A stretch of DNA of 64,000 nt, taken from the NCBI GenBank assembly GCA_038087015.1, contig JASBNA010000028.1, positions 310,001-374,000 on the forward strand, in the 5' to 3' direction. The notes beneath the pieces were generated by a model. That model was given only the letters and a program-made list of their open reading frames with translations. It did not search any database and was not told the origin of the DNA. The stretch is from Cerrena zonata. Lineage: Eukaryota > Basidiomycota > Agaricomycetes > Polyporales > Cerrenaceae. Each line of letters begins with the position of its first letter. The stretch's first letter is position 1. Position numbers and translations under genes: made by a program. Of this stretch, positions 9,181 through 18,554 are shown in pieces.

Positions 9181-10071
9181 ATGCCTATAACCGAACAGTT
9201 AACTCAATCTTTGAGGAAGTATTTGGCCAGTCCGCTATTCAGGAGATTTGCTATTGACTGGATAAGCGGATTGGGTCTACTTGTATACTTTTTTTTGGTA
9301 GCAGAAAAAGCAAGACCTTTTCAACGTCAATTTAAACTAAACGATTATACGATTCAGCACCCTTTTGCGTACCACGAGAGAGTGACGGGTGTGGAGTGCA
9401 TATTATTGGCACTGTTGATCCCTTTAGGTGTTATCACCGGGGTTATTTTCACAAGATTAATCAAACTGAAGAATCTTAATAATCCAGACCAAGTGAATAA
9501 ATCATTACATTTACTTCAAATTTCAGTTTTAGGCTTGCTTCTTTCTCTTTCGATTAATGGAGTGTTCACCGATATATTGAAAAACTGGATTGCTAGACCC
9601 AGACCCGATTTCTTACAAAGATGTGGAGCTCCTAGCGATACCAATCCAGACATATTCGTGGATGCCTCGATATGTACTGCTCCATTGGGGGAAGCCATTC
9701 TTTTAGATGGGATGAGATCAACCCCTTCAGGTCACTCATCCATTAGTTTCAGTGGCTTATTATACTTATCTCTTTGGCTACTTGGTCAATTCAAATTGTT
9801 TCACCCAATAGACTTGAAAAATCATTCAATATATAAATATTTATTGGCTTTCTTACCAATCCTCTTATGTTTCTACGTGGCATTGTCAAGAGTCCAAGAC
9901 TACCGTCATCATTTTAGTGATATCATCTTGGGTAGTATCATTGGTATCTTTTTCGCAAACTTGATTTACCATAAATATTTCAACTCAATCTGGAATGATA
10001 ATTGTGATAAACCTGCGTCTCATGAAGATGATGAAAGCCTTTTACCAATCTATAATGACGTTTCAGCCTGA
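9181..10071 (+). CDS. DPP1: DPP1-like diacylglycerol pyrophosphate / phosphatidate phosphatase (PAP2)
   Basis: 296 aa from the first ATG at 9181; an in-frame TTG 12 bp upstream is not a plausible start. About six membrane segments. The three catalytic motifs of the PAP2 superfamily are intact: KNWIARPRP (KxxxxxxRP), PSGHSS, and SRVQDYRHHFSD (SRx5Hx3D). The order and spacing match yeast Dpp1/Lpp1, Mg-independent enzymes that remove phosphate from diacylglycerol pyrophosphate, phosphatidate and isoprenoid diphosphates in the vacuole or Golgi membrane. Dpp1 is the better match in length (289 aa in S. cerevisiae), but Lpp1 cannot be excluded. The acidic C-terminal tail (HEDDESLLP) faces the cytosol. 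Confidence 0.88.
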   Translation: MPITEQLTQSLRKYLASPLFRRFAIDWISGLGLLVYFFLVAEKARPFQRQFKLNDYTIQHPFAYHERVTGVECILLALLIPLGVITGVIFTRLIKLKNLNNPDQVNKSLHLLQISVLGLLLSLSINGVFTDILKNWIARPRPDFLQRCGAPSDTNPDIFVDASICTAPLGEAILLDGMRSTPSGHSSISFSGLLYLSLWLLGQFKLFHPIDLKNHSIYKYLLAFLPILLCFYVALSRVQDYRHHFSDIILGSIIGIFFANLIYHKYFNSIWNDNCDKPASHEDDESLLPIYNDVSA

Positions 10072-10195
10072 TACTCTCACATCTAGACCTTTTCAAATAC
10101 AAAAAGTTAATAATCTCCAGCATTTAATGTTTTGTAGGAAACCTAAAACATTTTTACTGCAAAGAAGCGAACAAAAAAAATCTGACTGCAAAATT

Positions 10196-10202
10196 TGAAA
10201 CA
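10196..10202 (+). promoter_or_regulatory. Pheromone response element (TGAAACA) before FUS1-like gene
   Basis: An exact TGAAACA, the Ste12-type binding site, lies 95 bp before the ATG of the FUS1-like gene. Only one exact copy is seen; S. cerevisiae FUS1 has several. The match to the expected mating regulation of the gene makes chance less likely, but a 7-mer can occur at random. Confidence 0.45.
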
Positions 10203-10296
10203 CTTAATTTGCGACAGTCAAACTCGAGTATACATATATATTAACGGATTCTGTCGGGTTCGCTTATTCTGTTGGTACCTTGAACTAATTACTGAA

Positions 10297-11436
10297 ATGT
10301 CAAGCACCGTATACGTCACATTAACAACAACATATACTCTATCATCTGGTGAAAGTTTGTTGAAGACAACCAGACGGACTTCTCGTACAAGCTTATCTGA
10401 GAGTATATCAACAACAGCTTATGAATCTAATTTTTTCACTTCATCTACCTCCGCTAATTCACCTAATACTAGCTCTAAGTCTGCCACCAGAGTTCTGTTG
10501 CAATCTTCGACAGATTCGTCTCCAATAACAGTAGATAACTATCCAACAACTCATTCGATTGGCATGAGTAGTCTGGCCAAACTTGGGATGGCAATAGGTA
10601 TACCCCTTGCAGTTATAAGTCTTTTCCTGATAATTATTGCCGGTTGGTATTTTTGGAAGAAAAGAAAGTTTGATGAAAAGAAGAGAAATGCAATTTCTCC
10701 TTACAAAGATAATTTTCTTTCATTCGATACAAGTGAAAAGTTTGACCATGACGGGACCAACAGATTCATGAATGATGGTAAATTGACCGAAAAACAGAAT
10801 GGCTCTTTCAAAGTGAGTGCCACTGATAGGACAATCTCGAGTGAGTGGTTTGCTAAAAATAGAGATCGTGATGATGAAGCCACTATTGGTGCAAGAGATA
10901 TCGAGAATCTCCGTCAACCCAAGCCTTCATTCTTGAATAGACTAAGCCGTTTGATCATAAGTAATGATTCAGAACTATCATTATCTCGACCAATTGTGCC
11001 TTCTACTCCCGGCTTGAAAACACCTACTTTTTTGAAAAAATTCAACCTCCATCATTCACCAAGCCAGGACTCGGTCCAACTTCCTCCATTGAGCGATGAT
11101 CCACCCCAAAAGAGGAAACCACCAAAGTTTCCACCTTTGATAAGTACTTACAACGCCAATCCAACGTCTTTGCAAGGCTTTGAAAATGCTTTACCTTCAA
11201 ACACAAAGGGCCGAAAGCCGACCGGGAAAAAATACTTTGTCATAAGAGATTATCAACGTCAAAAATCTGATGAGCTTACAATTCAAATAGGAGATCAAGC
11301 TGTTATCATTGAGGAACACCTGGACGGTTGGTGTTTAGTCCAATTAACATTTACCCATAACCCCCAGAGTTTAGCCATGAATGCGGGTATGAAAAAGGGA
11401 GTTATACCCAAACTTTGTTTAAGAGAATTTACATAA
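10297..11436 (+). CDS. FUS1: FUS1-like cell-fusion membrane protein with SH3 domain
   Basis: 379 aa from the ATG at 10297; an open frame extends upstream but without an ATG. The N-terminal 85 residues are Ser/Thr-rich with no cleavable signal, as in O-glycosylated Fus1. One membrane segment follows at about residues 96-118 (MAIGIPLAVISLFLIIIAGW), then a basic stop-transfer and a disordered cytoplasmic part with proline runs. The C-terminus is an SH3 domain (YFVIRDYQRQKSDELTI ... DGWCLVQL ... KKGVIPKLCLREF), close to the Fus1 SH3 where DGWCLV and IVPGDCLQEY occur. Fus1 acts at the mating projection tip in cell-wall removal before fusion. A pheromone response element lies just upstream. Confidence 0.8.
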   Translation: MSSTVYVTLTTTYTLSSGESLLKTTRRTSRTSLSESISTTAYESNFFTSSTSANSPNTSSKSATRVLLQSSTDSSPITVDNYPTTHSIGMSSLAKLGMAIGIPLAVISLFLIIIAGWYFWKKRKFDEKKRNAISPYKDNFLSFDTSEKFDHDGTNRFMNDGKLTEKQNGSFKVSATDRTISSEWFAKNRDRDDEATIGARDIENLRQPKPSFLNRLSRLIISNDSELSLSRPIVPSTPGLKTPTFLKKFNLHHSPSQDSVQLPPLSDDPPQKRKPPKFPPLISTYNANPTSLQGFENALPSNTKGRKPTGKKYFVIRDYQRQKSDELTIQIGDQAVIIEEHLDGWCLVQLTFTHNPQSLAMNAGMKKGVIPKLCLREFT

Positions 11437-11469
11437 TTAATATTGAATGTTTTTCATAAGCCAATGAAT

Positions 11470-11502
11470 TATATATATATATATATATATATATAGATAT
11501 AT
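11470..11502. repeat. (AT)n microsatellite
   Basis: About 15 AT dinucleotides in the convergent 3' region between the FUS1-like and CAF120-like genes; it may contribute to 3'-end formation of both. Confidence 0.85.
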
Positions 11503-11730
11503 TTATGTAAATTGTAGAATTTGACGTTTACGACAAACGATATTGATAACAGGGAGAAAGAATAAATTTAGTAAAATACAAGGAAAGAAAATGAAAGTTA
11601 AAAATGACACATTTCGAATAAATGCAATAAAGCAAACAGGAAAACTCAAATAAAAACAGAATGAAGGTATAGAATCATATTTGGAGTTTTTTGAAAAAAA
11701 AAAAAAAAATGCAAATACAAAAACATACCA

Positions 11731-14637
11731 CTAATATCTTCTTGCATAACTAGTTGGAGGAACTCCTTGTTGTTGTACAGGAGGTCTACCAGTTGGATTA
11801 TTTCTTGCAGGCATACCTTGTTGATATTGTCCTGAAGGACCATCATTACCGTAAGCACGCATACTAGCAGCATTCTGAGGCTGAGGACGTGGCATTCCAC
11901 TTCCCATACCAGGAGCTGTACTAGGACCACCACCAAGCATAGCAGGACTTAATTTTTGTTGGCCAGGTTTTTTCATACCCCCTGGTGGAGGAGCACCTGC
12001 TTGATACATTCCTGGAGGAGCTGGACCAGGACCAGGGGCAGGACCAGGAGCACCACCAAATTGCTGAGGGCGAGGTCCACCCATTGGAGCACCTTGAGGG
12101 TAACCATTTGGAGGGTAACCTTGCATAGGAGGGCGTCCCTGATAAGGATGGGGTTGTGGTTGTGGTTGCGGTTGAGGAGGTGCTTGATAGCCAAACTGCA
12201 GAGAGTTTGGATATGAATTACCTTGGGGAGGTTGCTGAGGATGTATTTGTTGCTGGGGATGAGGAGCACCGTATTGTTGAGGATGAGGAGCACCGTACTG
12301 CTGAGGTGGAGGAGCACCATACTGCTGAGGAGGAACCGGACCTCTCATCATACGTTGTTGAGGAGGAGCACCCTGTTGATAACCTTGAGGAACCGGAGCA
12401 GGAGCCGGAACCGGAGTAGGGGCTGAACCAGGAACGGAAGTATCATGGGTTTGGAAGCGAGGAAGTTGATTTTGGGAATGATTTGGAGAAGTAATATACC
12501 TTGGTTTATTAGGAGATAATACTGGAGGAGTTTGAGTATTATTAGCCAAATTATAAGAAGGTTTCGATTTTTGAATGTTTGATTGTTTATTTTGAGAGAA
12601 TTGTTGATTTGGAGGATATTGTTGGTTTTGATGAGGAGGAGGGATTGGAGGAGGAGATTCAGTTTCAGATCTATCATCGTCCGAACTAGCAAACGGAGGC
12701 TTATGAGGATCAACAACCTGTTTATTAAATTGTTGATTGAATTCATTATATTGAGTCATTGGGGATTGAACCGAAGAATAACTACCGTTACGACTTCCAT
12801 AACTAGGGACTGCCAATCCAGGATTTTGAGGAATGCCAGGATATTTTCCAACTTGTTTAGGTTCATCATCAGAATCATCATCACTGAATAATTCATGATC
12901 ATCTTTTGGATAAGCGGGACCAGGACCATTACCGGCAAGATTAATTTTTTGCATTCTTGAAGGTAAATCTTCTTCTTTAATTTCACCGGGACCGCCATTT
13001 AATAATTTATTTCTATCAACTTGAAATTGATCAGAGGGAGATTCAATTTCATTATAGTTATTATAGATTTCAGCCAAATGAATTGATTTATGTTGTTCTT
13101 TTGAATTATTTGGAGGGTTAATGGTTAAATTATTTGGATTTTTCTTTTCTGAAGGATTTATACCGGGAGCAGGAGCCAAAGTTTTACCATTAGCAGCAGG
13201 AGGAGGAGGAGGTCTATGATTAGAATGAGCCAAAATGCCATCATTTCTCAAAGGAGTTTGACTTCTTGAGGAAGAAGAATTTTTCAAAGGACTACCTTTG
13301 AAAGTGGCCGAATTAGGGCTACCCAATTTAGGACTTTTCAAAGAATTGACTGCCCCACCAAAACCTCTTGCGGAGCCGCAGCCTTCATAACCACGATCCA
13401 ATTTCAATTTCATGATATTTTTCAAATTTTGAGTCCATTGACCAACGTCCCAAGATAGCCAATCAGGTCTCGAAGCCAATTGTTCTAAATCATCAAGATT
13501 CAAATAATGGACGTGGGGTAAAGTAGGCAAACCAAATAATAAAGATTCTGGATCTACTCGATCAGCTTTTAAACGTTTTGGACGACCATAAAGACCAAAA
13601 GCGTCTAATAGAGGAATCAAGAATCTGATCAAAGTGTCAAAACCAGGAACTGCACTATGTTGTTCGGGCATTAAGAAAACCGACGTATTGGTAATATCAG
13701 CAAGGTTTTTAGAAGAAGGTTTAACTGAAGGAGATTTGAAATTAATTGAACATTCTAATTTTAACATAGTACTATGATCAACAAGTAAATGAGAAGACGG
13801 ATAAACAGCGGTAACCGACGTGGCACTAGTGACCTCTGCCATCAATTGTTTTTTCTTTTTTTGGTCATTTTCATAGAAAACAATTCTACCGGGTTGGAAA
13901 TTCTTCTTTTTTGGGTTACTTGGTTCCACCACCGCATAGCATCTTTTCCAAGCCATTCCAGAACCGTATCTGATACTGACCCAATCTTCATGATCGAAGC
14001 GTTTCTCTGCCAAGACCGTTCTAATATCCGATAATCTTGAGCCTCTAGCGGAAAGTAAAGCACCGGTGTAGGCTTCTTGTAAAGATTGGTATTCATAATT
14101 AGCCAATCTCAACGATAAATGCCAATCTATTAAATCTTTATAAGATTTGAATTGAATAATGTAACGATTTTTAAGGGTTGTTGAAACAATTATAACATTT
14201 TCCAAATTTTGTTTAGCCGCTGGTAAATTCTTCATGGCGTTGAAAATTGAATCGGTGAAATTTAAATAATTTGGTTTAGCAGAAGCATCCAATAAAGCGT
14301 CCGGGCTGTTTCTGAAAGCAGCCAAGTTGGCAGCGTCCCAATAAGCCAACTGATTCCCCGTCAAGATCCCGTAAACCTCTTTCCATTCACGGTCTGCCGG
14401 CTTCCCATCACCGTTTAAATCGTGGTATAGCATGAATAACCCTTCGTGATAACGGCGGTGCGACTGGGAACTCAACAAGGTCACAATAGGTACCAATTCG
14501 GGAGAGACTTCGTCCAAATTATCGATGGTTGTTGAAGTACCCGACCTTTGGTGGCCCGACTTGGCGGTTTCGGGAGATTTTGGATTGTTTTTTTTGGGAG
14601 ACCCATGATTCGATCCAAATTTTTTAACTGCATTCAT
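11731..14637 (-). CDS. CAF120: CAF120/SKG3-like PH-domain protein
   Basis: 968 aa, ATG at 14637. After a Ser/Pro-rich start, residues about 62-180 contain a PH domain that opens HEGLFMLYHDLNGDGKPADR and EWKEVYGILTGNQLAYWDA, the hallmark of yeast Caf120/Skg3. A second PH-like region follows at about 210-345 (DWVSIRYGSGMAWKRCYAVV). Residues after 420 are disordered, with acidic patches (LFSDDDSDDE) and a long Pro/Gln/Gly-rich tail of PQQYGAP-type repeats. In S. cerevisiae Caf120 associates with the Ccr4-Not complex and both proteins reach sites of polarised growth. CAF120 and SKG3 are whole-genome-duplicate paralogues, so a single gene here stands for both. The protein ends only about 300 bp from the 3' end of FUS1 (convergent). 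Confidence 0.83.
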   Translation of the reverse strand: MNAVKKFGSNHGSPKKNNPKSPETAKSGHQRSGTSTTIDNLDEVSPELVPIVTLLSSQSHRRYHEGLFMLYHDLNGDGKPADREWKEVYGILTGNQLAYWDAANLAAFRNSPDALLDASAKPNYLNFTDSIFNAMKNLPAAKQNLENVIIVSTTLKNRYIIQFKSYKDLIDWHLSLRLANYEYQSLQEAYTGALLSARGSRLSDIRTVLAEKRFDHEDWVSIRYGSGMAWKRCYAVVEPSNPKKKNFQPGRIVFYENDQKKKKQLMAEVTSATSVTAVYPSSHLLVDHSTMLKLECSINFKSPSVKPSSKNLADITNTSVFLMPEQHSAVPGFDTLIRFLIPLLDAFGLYGRPKRLKADRVDPESLLFGLPTLPHVHYLNLDDLEQLASRPDWLSWDVGQWTQNLKNIMKLKLDRGYEGCGSARGFGGAVNSLKSPKLGSPNSATFKGSPLKNSSSSRSQTPLRNDGILAHSNHRPPPPPAANGKTLAPAPGINPSEKKNPNNLTINPPNNSKEQHKSIHLAEIYNNYNEIESPSDQFQVDRNKLLNGGPGEIKEEDLPSRMQKINLAGNGPGPAYPKDDHELFSDDDSDDEPKQVGKYPGIPQNPGLAVPSYGSRNGSYSSVQSPMTQYNEFNQQFNKQVVDPHKPPFASSDDDRSETESPPPIPPPHQNQQYPPNQQFSQNKQSNIQKSKPSYNLANNTQTPPVLSPNKPRYITSPNHSQNQLPRFQTHDTSVPGSAPTPVPAPAPVPQGYQQGAPPQQRMMRGPVPPQQYGAPPPQQYGAPHPQQYGAPHPQQQIHPQQPPQGNSYPNSLQFGYQAPPQPQPQPQPHPYQGRPPMQGYPPNGYPQGAPMGGPRPQQFGGAPGPAPGPGPAPPGMYQAGAPPPGGMKKPGQQKLSPAMLGGGPSTAPGMGSGMPRPQPQNAASMRAYGNDGPSGQYQQGMPARNNPTGRPPVQQQGVPPTSYARRY

Positions 14638-15600
14638 TCTGAAGTGGGTTTAGCAAATCTGAATTCGTTATTTTGGATAGAATGAGTGTAATCTGAGTAA
14701 AAGAGTGAACGGTTAACGGTAGTTGCGGACTTTTTTTTTTTTTTGTTCTGTTTTTTTTTTTTTTTTTGTTCTGTTTTTTTTTTTTTTTTGTTCGTTTGTC
14801 GTTGTTTCTTGGTTAATAACTAACTGCTTAAACAACGTGGTGAACCCTTAATGAACGACGAAAGTTAGGTAAGTGAATAATGGACAAAGAAGTAAGTGAA
14901 GAAAAGGTAAGTGAACAACTGGTAGTGAATAAATAACAGTCAACGAATACGGCGAGGGAGTTTTTTCAAATATGCTTTTTTTGGAGTATTTGTTTTTGTC
15001 CGAAGACCAGTTAGGGATTGTAATAGTATCAACACAATAAGCGAATCAGGAAAGCACCAAGACCCCCAGACATGGATGATGTACAGGTTGCGGATTACAG
15101 GTTGCGCACTAGGGCTGTGAAGAGCGATGCAGTGGCAGATGGTGATGTAGTTGGTGTAGAGAGAGTTAAACGGTTAGCGTCGTGGGACTCCCAGCCCAAA
15201 CAGGCAGCTCCATCGCCAGATCCGTACATCACCATTATCCGTTCCATACAATGTATTCTAATATAAGAGCATCCACAGATGCTTGAATAAATGTATTGAT
15301 AATTGATAATATATTGATATTGTATTGCTGATATGTATATGTATTGATATGTATTGATAATTGATGGTTAGTCCTGGTGGAGATACTAGGATAGGTAAGA
15401 CATAGCCTTTAGGGGGATTGGGGGAGGGTGTACGGAGGTGGAGTTTTGTAATAGTGGACTCTGATGACGGAATGGACTGCCACCGTTAACCGATTGATCC
15501 TCATTACTAATTGGGTTGCCGCCATTTCTATATAAGGCAGATGAAAGAATGAAATAAAATACCAAGTTGTTGATTTTCATTATTAAGATATTACTCAATC
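14638..15600. other. Intergenic region with T-tract repeats and TATTGATA repeats
   Basis: 963 bp between divergent genes. At about 14730-14789 three T-tracts of 15-17 bp are separated by gttctg, a tandem unit of about 21 bp. At 15285-15365 the motif tattgata recurs about six times. An AGGGG-type box stands at about 15410-15430 (tagggggattgggggagg), consistent with stress or glucose control of the reductase gene that follows. A 64-codon frame at 15072-15266 has no support. Confidence 0.5.
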
Positions 15601-16601
15601 ATGACCACTGTTTTCGTATCTGGGGCTACTGGATTCATTGCAATCCATATTGTTAAGGTTTTACTTGACAAAAACTATACTGTTATTGGATCGGTTCGTT
15701 CTGCTGAGAAGGGGGATGCTCTTGCTAAGCAACTTGGGTCTTCTAAGTTTTCTTACGAAGTGGTTCCGGATATTGCTAAGGAAGGAGCCTTTGATGAAGC
15801 TTTACAAAACCATCCGGAAATCAAGGTTTTTTTACATACTGCTTCTCCCTTTCACTTCAAGGCTACGGATGTTGAAGAAGAATTATTAAAACCTGCCGTT
15901 GGTGGTACCACCAACGCATTGAAAGCCATTACTAAATACGGTGGTCAAATTGAAAACGTGGTTATAACTTCTTCTTATGCAGCAGTTTCAACTTCATCAA
16001 AGGAGAAAAACCCTGCCCATACAAATAATGAAGAATCATGGAATGAAATCACCTGGGACGAAGCTTTGATTGATTCTTTTGCTGGTTATAGAGGATCGAA
16101 GAAATTTGCCGAAAAAGCTGCTTGGGATTATGTCAAGGAAAATAAAGTTAACTTTAAGATTAACTATATAAATCCAAGTTTTGTATTTGGTCCTCAAGCA
16201 TTCCCAGTTAGTAAAAATGAACTTAATACTTCAAGTGAAGTGATTAACTCTTTCTTAAGCTTAGTTCTCCAAATGATCCAATTCCAACCACTGCCGGTGG
16301 ATTCGTGGACGTTAGAGACGTGGCTAAAGCCCACTTGGTGGCCTTTGAACACAACTTGCAAAATCAAAGATTAATCTTGAACGCTGGAAGATTTAACGGC
16401 CAAACCATTTTAGACGTCTTACACGAAAATTTCCCGGAATTGGATTCAAAACTCCCAGTTGGTACTCCCGGTAGCGACAAGGAAGAGTTGAAGCAGTACG
16501 CTACAATCGATAACTCTAAAACTAGACAAATCTTGGGGTTCCCATTGATTGGGATCAAAGAAACCGTCGTTGATTCAGTTAAACAAATTTTAAATAATTA
16601 A
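15601..16601 (+). pseudogene. GRE2-like NADPH-dependent reductase, single frameshift
   Basis: Extended short-chain dehydrogenase of the Gre2/dihydroflavonol reductase group, about 334 aa when read across one break. The start has the Rossmann motif GATGFIAIHIV (glycine pattern GxxGxxA), and the catalytic Tyr-Lys pair is in YRGSKKFAEKAAW. The first frame holds to about 16260. At 16261-16265 one base is missing (after LNTSSEVINSFLSL) and the second frame continues SSPNDPIPTTAGGFVDVRDVAKAHL through the normal C-terminus. Both halves look under full coding constraint, so an assembly deletion or a very recent mutation fits better than old decay. Enzymes of this group reduce methylglyoxal, isovaleraldehyde and other carbonyls. 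Confidence 0.8.
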
Positions 16602-16725
16602 TACGAAATGTACGGGTGTCTGTATTGCGGAGCCAAGGCTATTACCCCAAAGTAAGTAGGTTGTAGTTTATATAAAGCCGTAATTCCTTCAAATTTCTTT
16701 ATTGAAGTTTATCTGGAAAGTAGAA

Positions 16726-17409
16726 ATGACCAACGAAATCAATAAAGAACTCGTGCAATACGCTTATGCTAACTTACAGAATCTCCCCAAGGGACAGGAG
16801 TATGAAAAAATGATTCTGGGGGTCCCTTATAACGCTGGGGACAAAACTCTCAATATTAGAAGAGTTATAGCTAAAGAATTGTCATTTAACTACTCGCAAA
16901 TTCGCTTAAAAGATTGTGGAATGGATTTAGATAATTACCAGCAGTATAGATATGACTATTTGAAAAAAGTCTTTGGTAAAGTCGAAGAGGACGTTTACAT
17001 AGAACCTCCATTTAACGTGGATTACGGCTCAAACGTTAAACTTGGTAAAAAATTCTATGCCAACGTTAATGTAACCTTCTTGGATTGTTCCCTAATTACT
17101 TTTGGCGACTACGTCAACGTTGGCCCAAATTGTGTGTTCAGCTCGGCAACCCACCCAACCCAACCCGATCAGAGATTGGCGGGAGTGGAATATGCATTGC
17201 CCATTTCAATTGGCCATAATGTTTGGTTTGGGGCAAATATCACCGTTTTACCTGGAATCACCATTGGTAATAATGCCGTCATCGGTGCGGGCTCCTTGGT
17301 CAATAAGGATATCCCTGACAACGCCATTGCCGTTGGCGTTCCCGCTAAGGTCATCAAGATCATGAAGCTGTCCGATGAACATGATAACGCCATTGCAAAA
17401 TTAAATTAG
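16726..17409 (+). CDS. Maltose/galactoside O-acetyltransferase-like protein
   Basis: 227 aa from the ATG at 16726 (an upstream in-frame TTG is not used). It opens with the N-terminal maltose acetyltransferase region (EYEKMILGVPYNAGD) and continues with left-handed beta-helix hexapeptide repeats: NVDYGSNVKLGKKFYANVN, FGDYVNVGPN, ISIGHNVWFGANITVL, ITIGNNAVIGAGSLV and IAVGVPAKVI. The catalytic-type histidine is in SSATHPTQP. Such enzymes move acetyl groups from acetyl-CoA to sugar hydroxyls and act as trimers in the cytosol. The family is widespread in bacteria and also present in many fungi, where substrates are mostly unknown. It is transcribed in the same direction as the GRE2-like gene (124 bp gap). 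Confidence 0.88.
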   Translation: MTNEINKELVQYAYANLQNLPKGQEYEKMILGVPYNAGDKTLNIRRVIAKELSFNYSQIRLKDCGMDLDNYQQYRYDYLKKVFGKVEEDVYIEPPFNVDYGSNVKLGKKFYANVNVTFLDCSLITFGDYVNVGPNCVFSSATHPTQPDQRLAGVEYALPISIGHNVWFGANITVLPGITIGNNAVIGAGSLVNKDIPDNAIAVGVPAKVIKIMKLSDEHDNAIAKLN

Positions 17410-17536
17410 ACGTCTTTCTATAGAAAACTGCAAATAGATTTTTTGCGTGCAAAAAAAAAAATCAGTAAATCTTTTGACTGAACTTTTTTCTGAATCTTGT
17501 AGACACCATCTGTTCAATAGACCTTTCTTCATTACC

Positions 17537-18499
17537 ATGTCTCAGTGGAATAATAACCAAACGCCCGCGGCGGACGATTTCATCATCCCGGACGAAGAAA
17601 CTCCTGTCAATACTTCGGCCAATACCACCAGCACAAACAAGAATACGTCTTCAAATAATACAAACAGTTCATCAAATATCTTTTCCCAATTCAATTGGGG
17701 GCCTAAAGTAGACCTTTCTAGTACTTTCACTCCTTTCACCAACTCGTCAGCATTCCAGGAAAATAATACAATCCGTGAACGCCAGTACACTGGTGGTGAT
17801 ACGTTGGATGAACCAGTATGGGCTACTTTGAAAAGAGATCTACTTCAAATTGTTCGTCGATTAGCGATTGTCATTTGGCCAATGCAATTGGCTCAATTGG
17901 CTCTGAAACAACAACAAAAATTCATTGATTTTGCTAGTACAAATGGTATCAACTTACCAGAATCAATTATCAATAATAGAAGAATATCCGTTTCTCACGA
18001 TGATGATGATTATGATCATTTAGATACTGAAAATAATGGAGGATTAGCCTCTGATGATAATGTCAAACAAGGAAATTTGGACTGGGATTTGTGGGGGCCC
18101 TTGATATTCTCCCTTTTTTATACAGTAACGCTTGCATTATCAGCACCAAATAAACAAACCAATAAAGTATTTTCGGGTGCTTTTGCCTTTATTTGGTTAT
18201 TTTTCATAGTTATAGGTTTGAATATTCAATTATTAGGTGGTAACATTTCATTTATGTCGGCAATCAGTGCTTCGGGCTATTCAATGTTCCCGATTGTCAT
18301 TGGTTCCTTGGTGAGTACCTTGTTTATTTCATGGAGATTGATAAGGTTAGCCATAATGTCTATATTATGTGCTTGGAGTGTATACGCCGGGGTCATGAGC
18401 TTGAAATGTTCTGGGGTTCTACCAGGTAGAGTCCTTTTAGCAATTTATCCTGTTGGTTTAATGTATGCCGTGTTGAGTTGGTTAGTAATCATTACATAG
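17537..18499 (+). CDS. YIP4: YIP4-like Yip1-domain membrane protein
   Basis: 320 aa from the ATG at 17537. The N-terminal 180 residues are cytosolic, Asn/Ser-rich and acidic. The Yip1 domain begins with the diagnostic DWDLWGPLIFSLFYT and contains five closely spaced membrane segments in the C-terminal 145 residues, ending with no cytosolic tail, as usual in the family. The WDLWGP motif is shared with yeast Yip4 and human YIPF6. Yip proteins bind prenylated Rab GTPases and help recruit them at Golgi and ER-derived membranes. The S. cerevisiae Yip4 is 235 aa; the extra length here is all in the N-terminal region. Yip5 is a less likely alternative. Confidence 0.83.
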   Translation: MSQWNNNQTPAADDFIIPDEETPVNTSANTTSTNKNTSSNNTNSSSNIFSQFNWGPKVDLSSTFTPFTNSSAFQENNTIRERQYTGGDTLDEPVWATLKRDLLQIVRRLAIVIWPMQLAQLALKQQQKFIDFASTNGINLPESIINNRRISVSHDDDDYDHLDTENNGGLASDDNVKQGNLDWDLWGPLIFSLFYTVTLALSAPNKQTNKVFSGAFAFIWLFFIVIGLNIQLLGGNISFMSAISASGYSMFPIVIGSLVSTLFISWRLIRLAIMSILCAWSVYAGVMSLKCSGVLPGRVLLAIYPVGLMYAVLSWLVIIT

Positions 18500-18554
18500 A
18501 TACTTTTAAATGATAAAATTAATAATGCATTAATAGAAATTGTAAGAGAAAATA

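Noticed and set aside
11956..12746. Several open frames opposite the CAF120-like gene
   Set aside because: Shadows of the Pro/Gln-rich repeat codons, not independent genes.
15072..15266. 64-codon frame in the intergenic region
   Set aside because: Starts with an ATG but has no motif or similarity, and lies in a region full of simple repeats.
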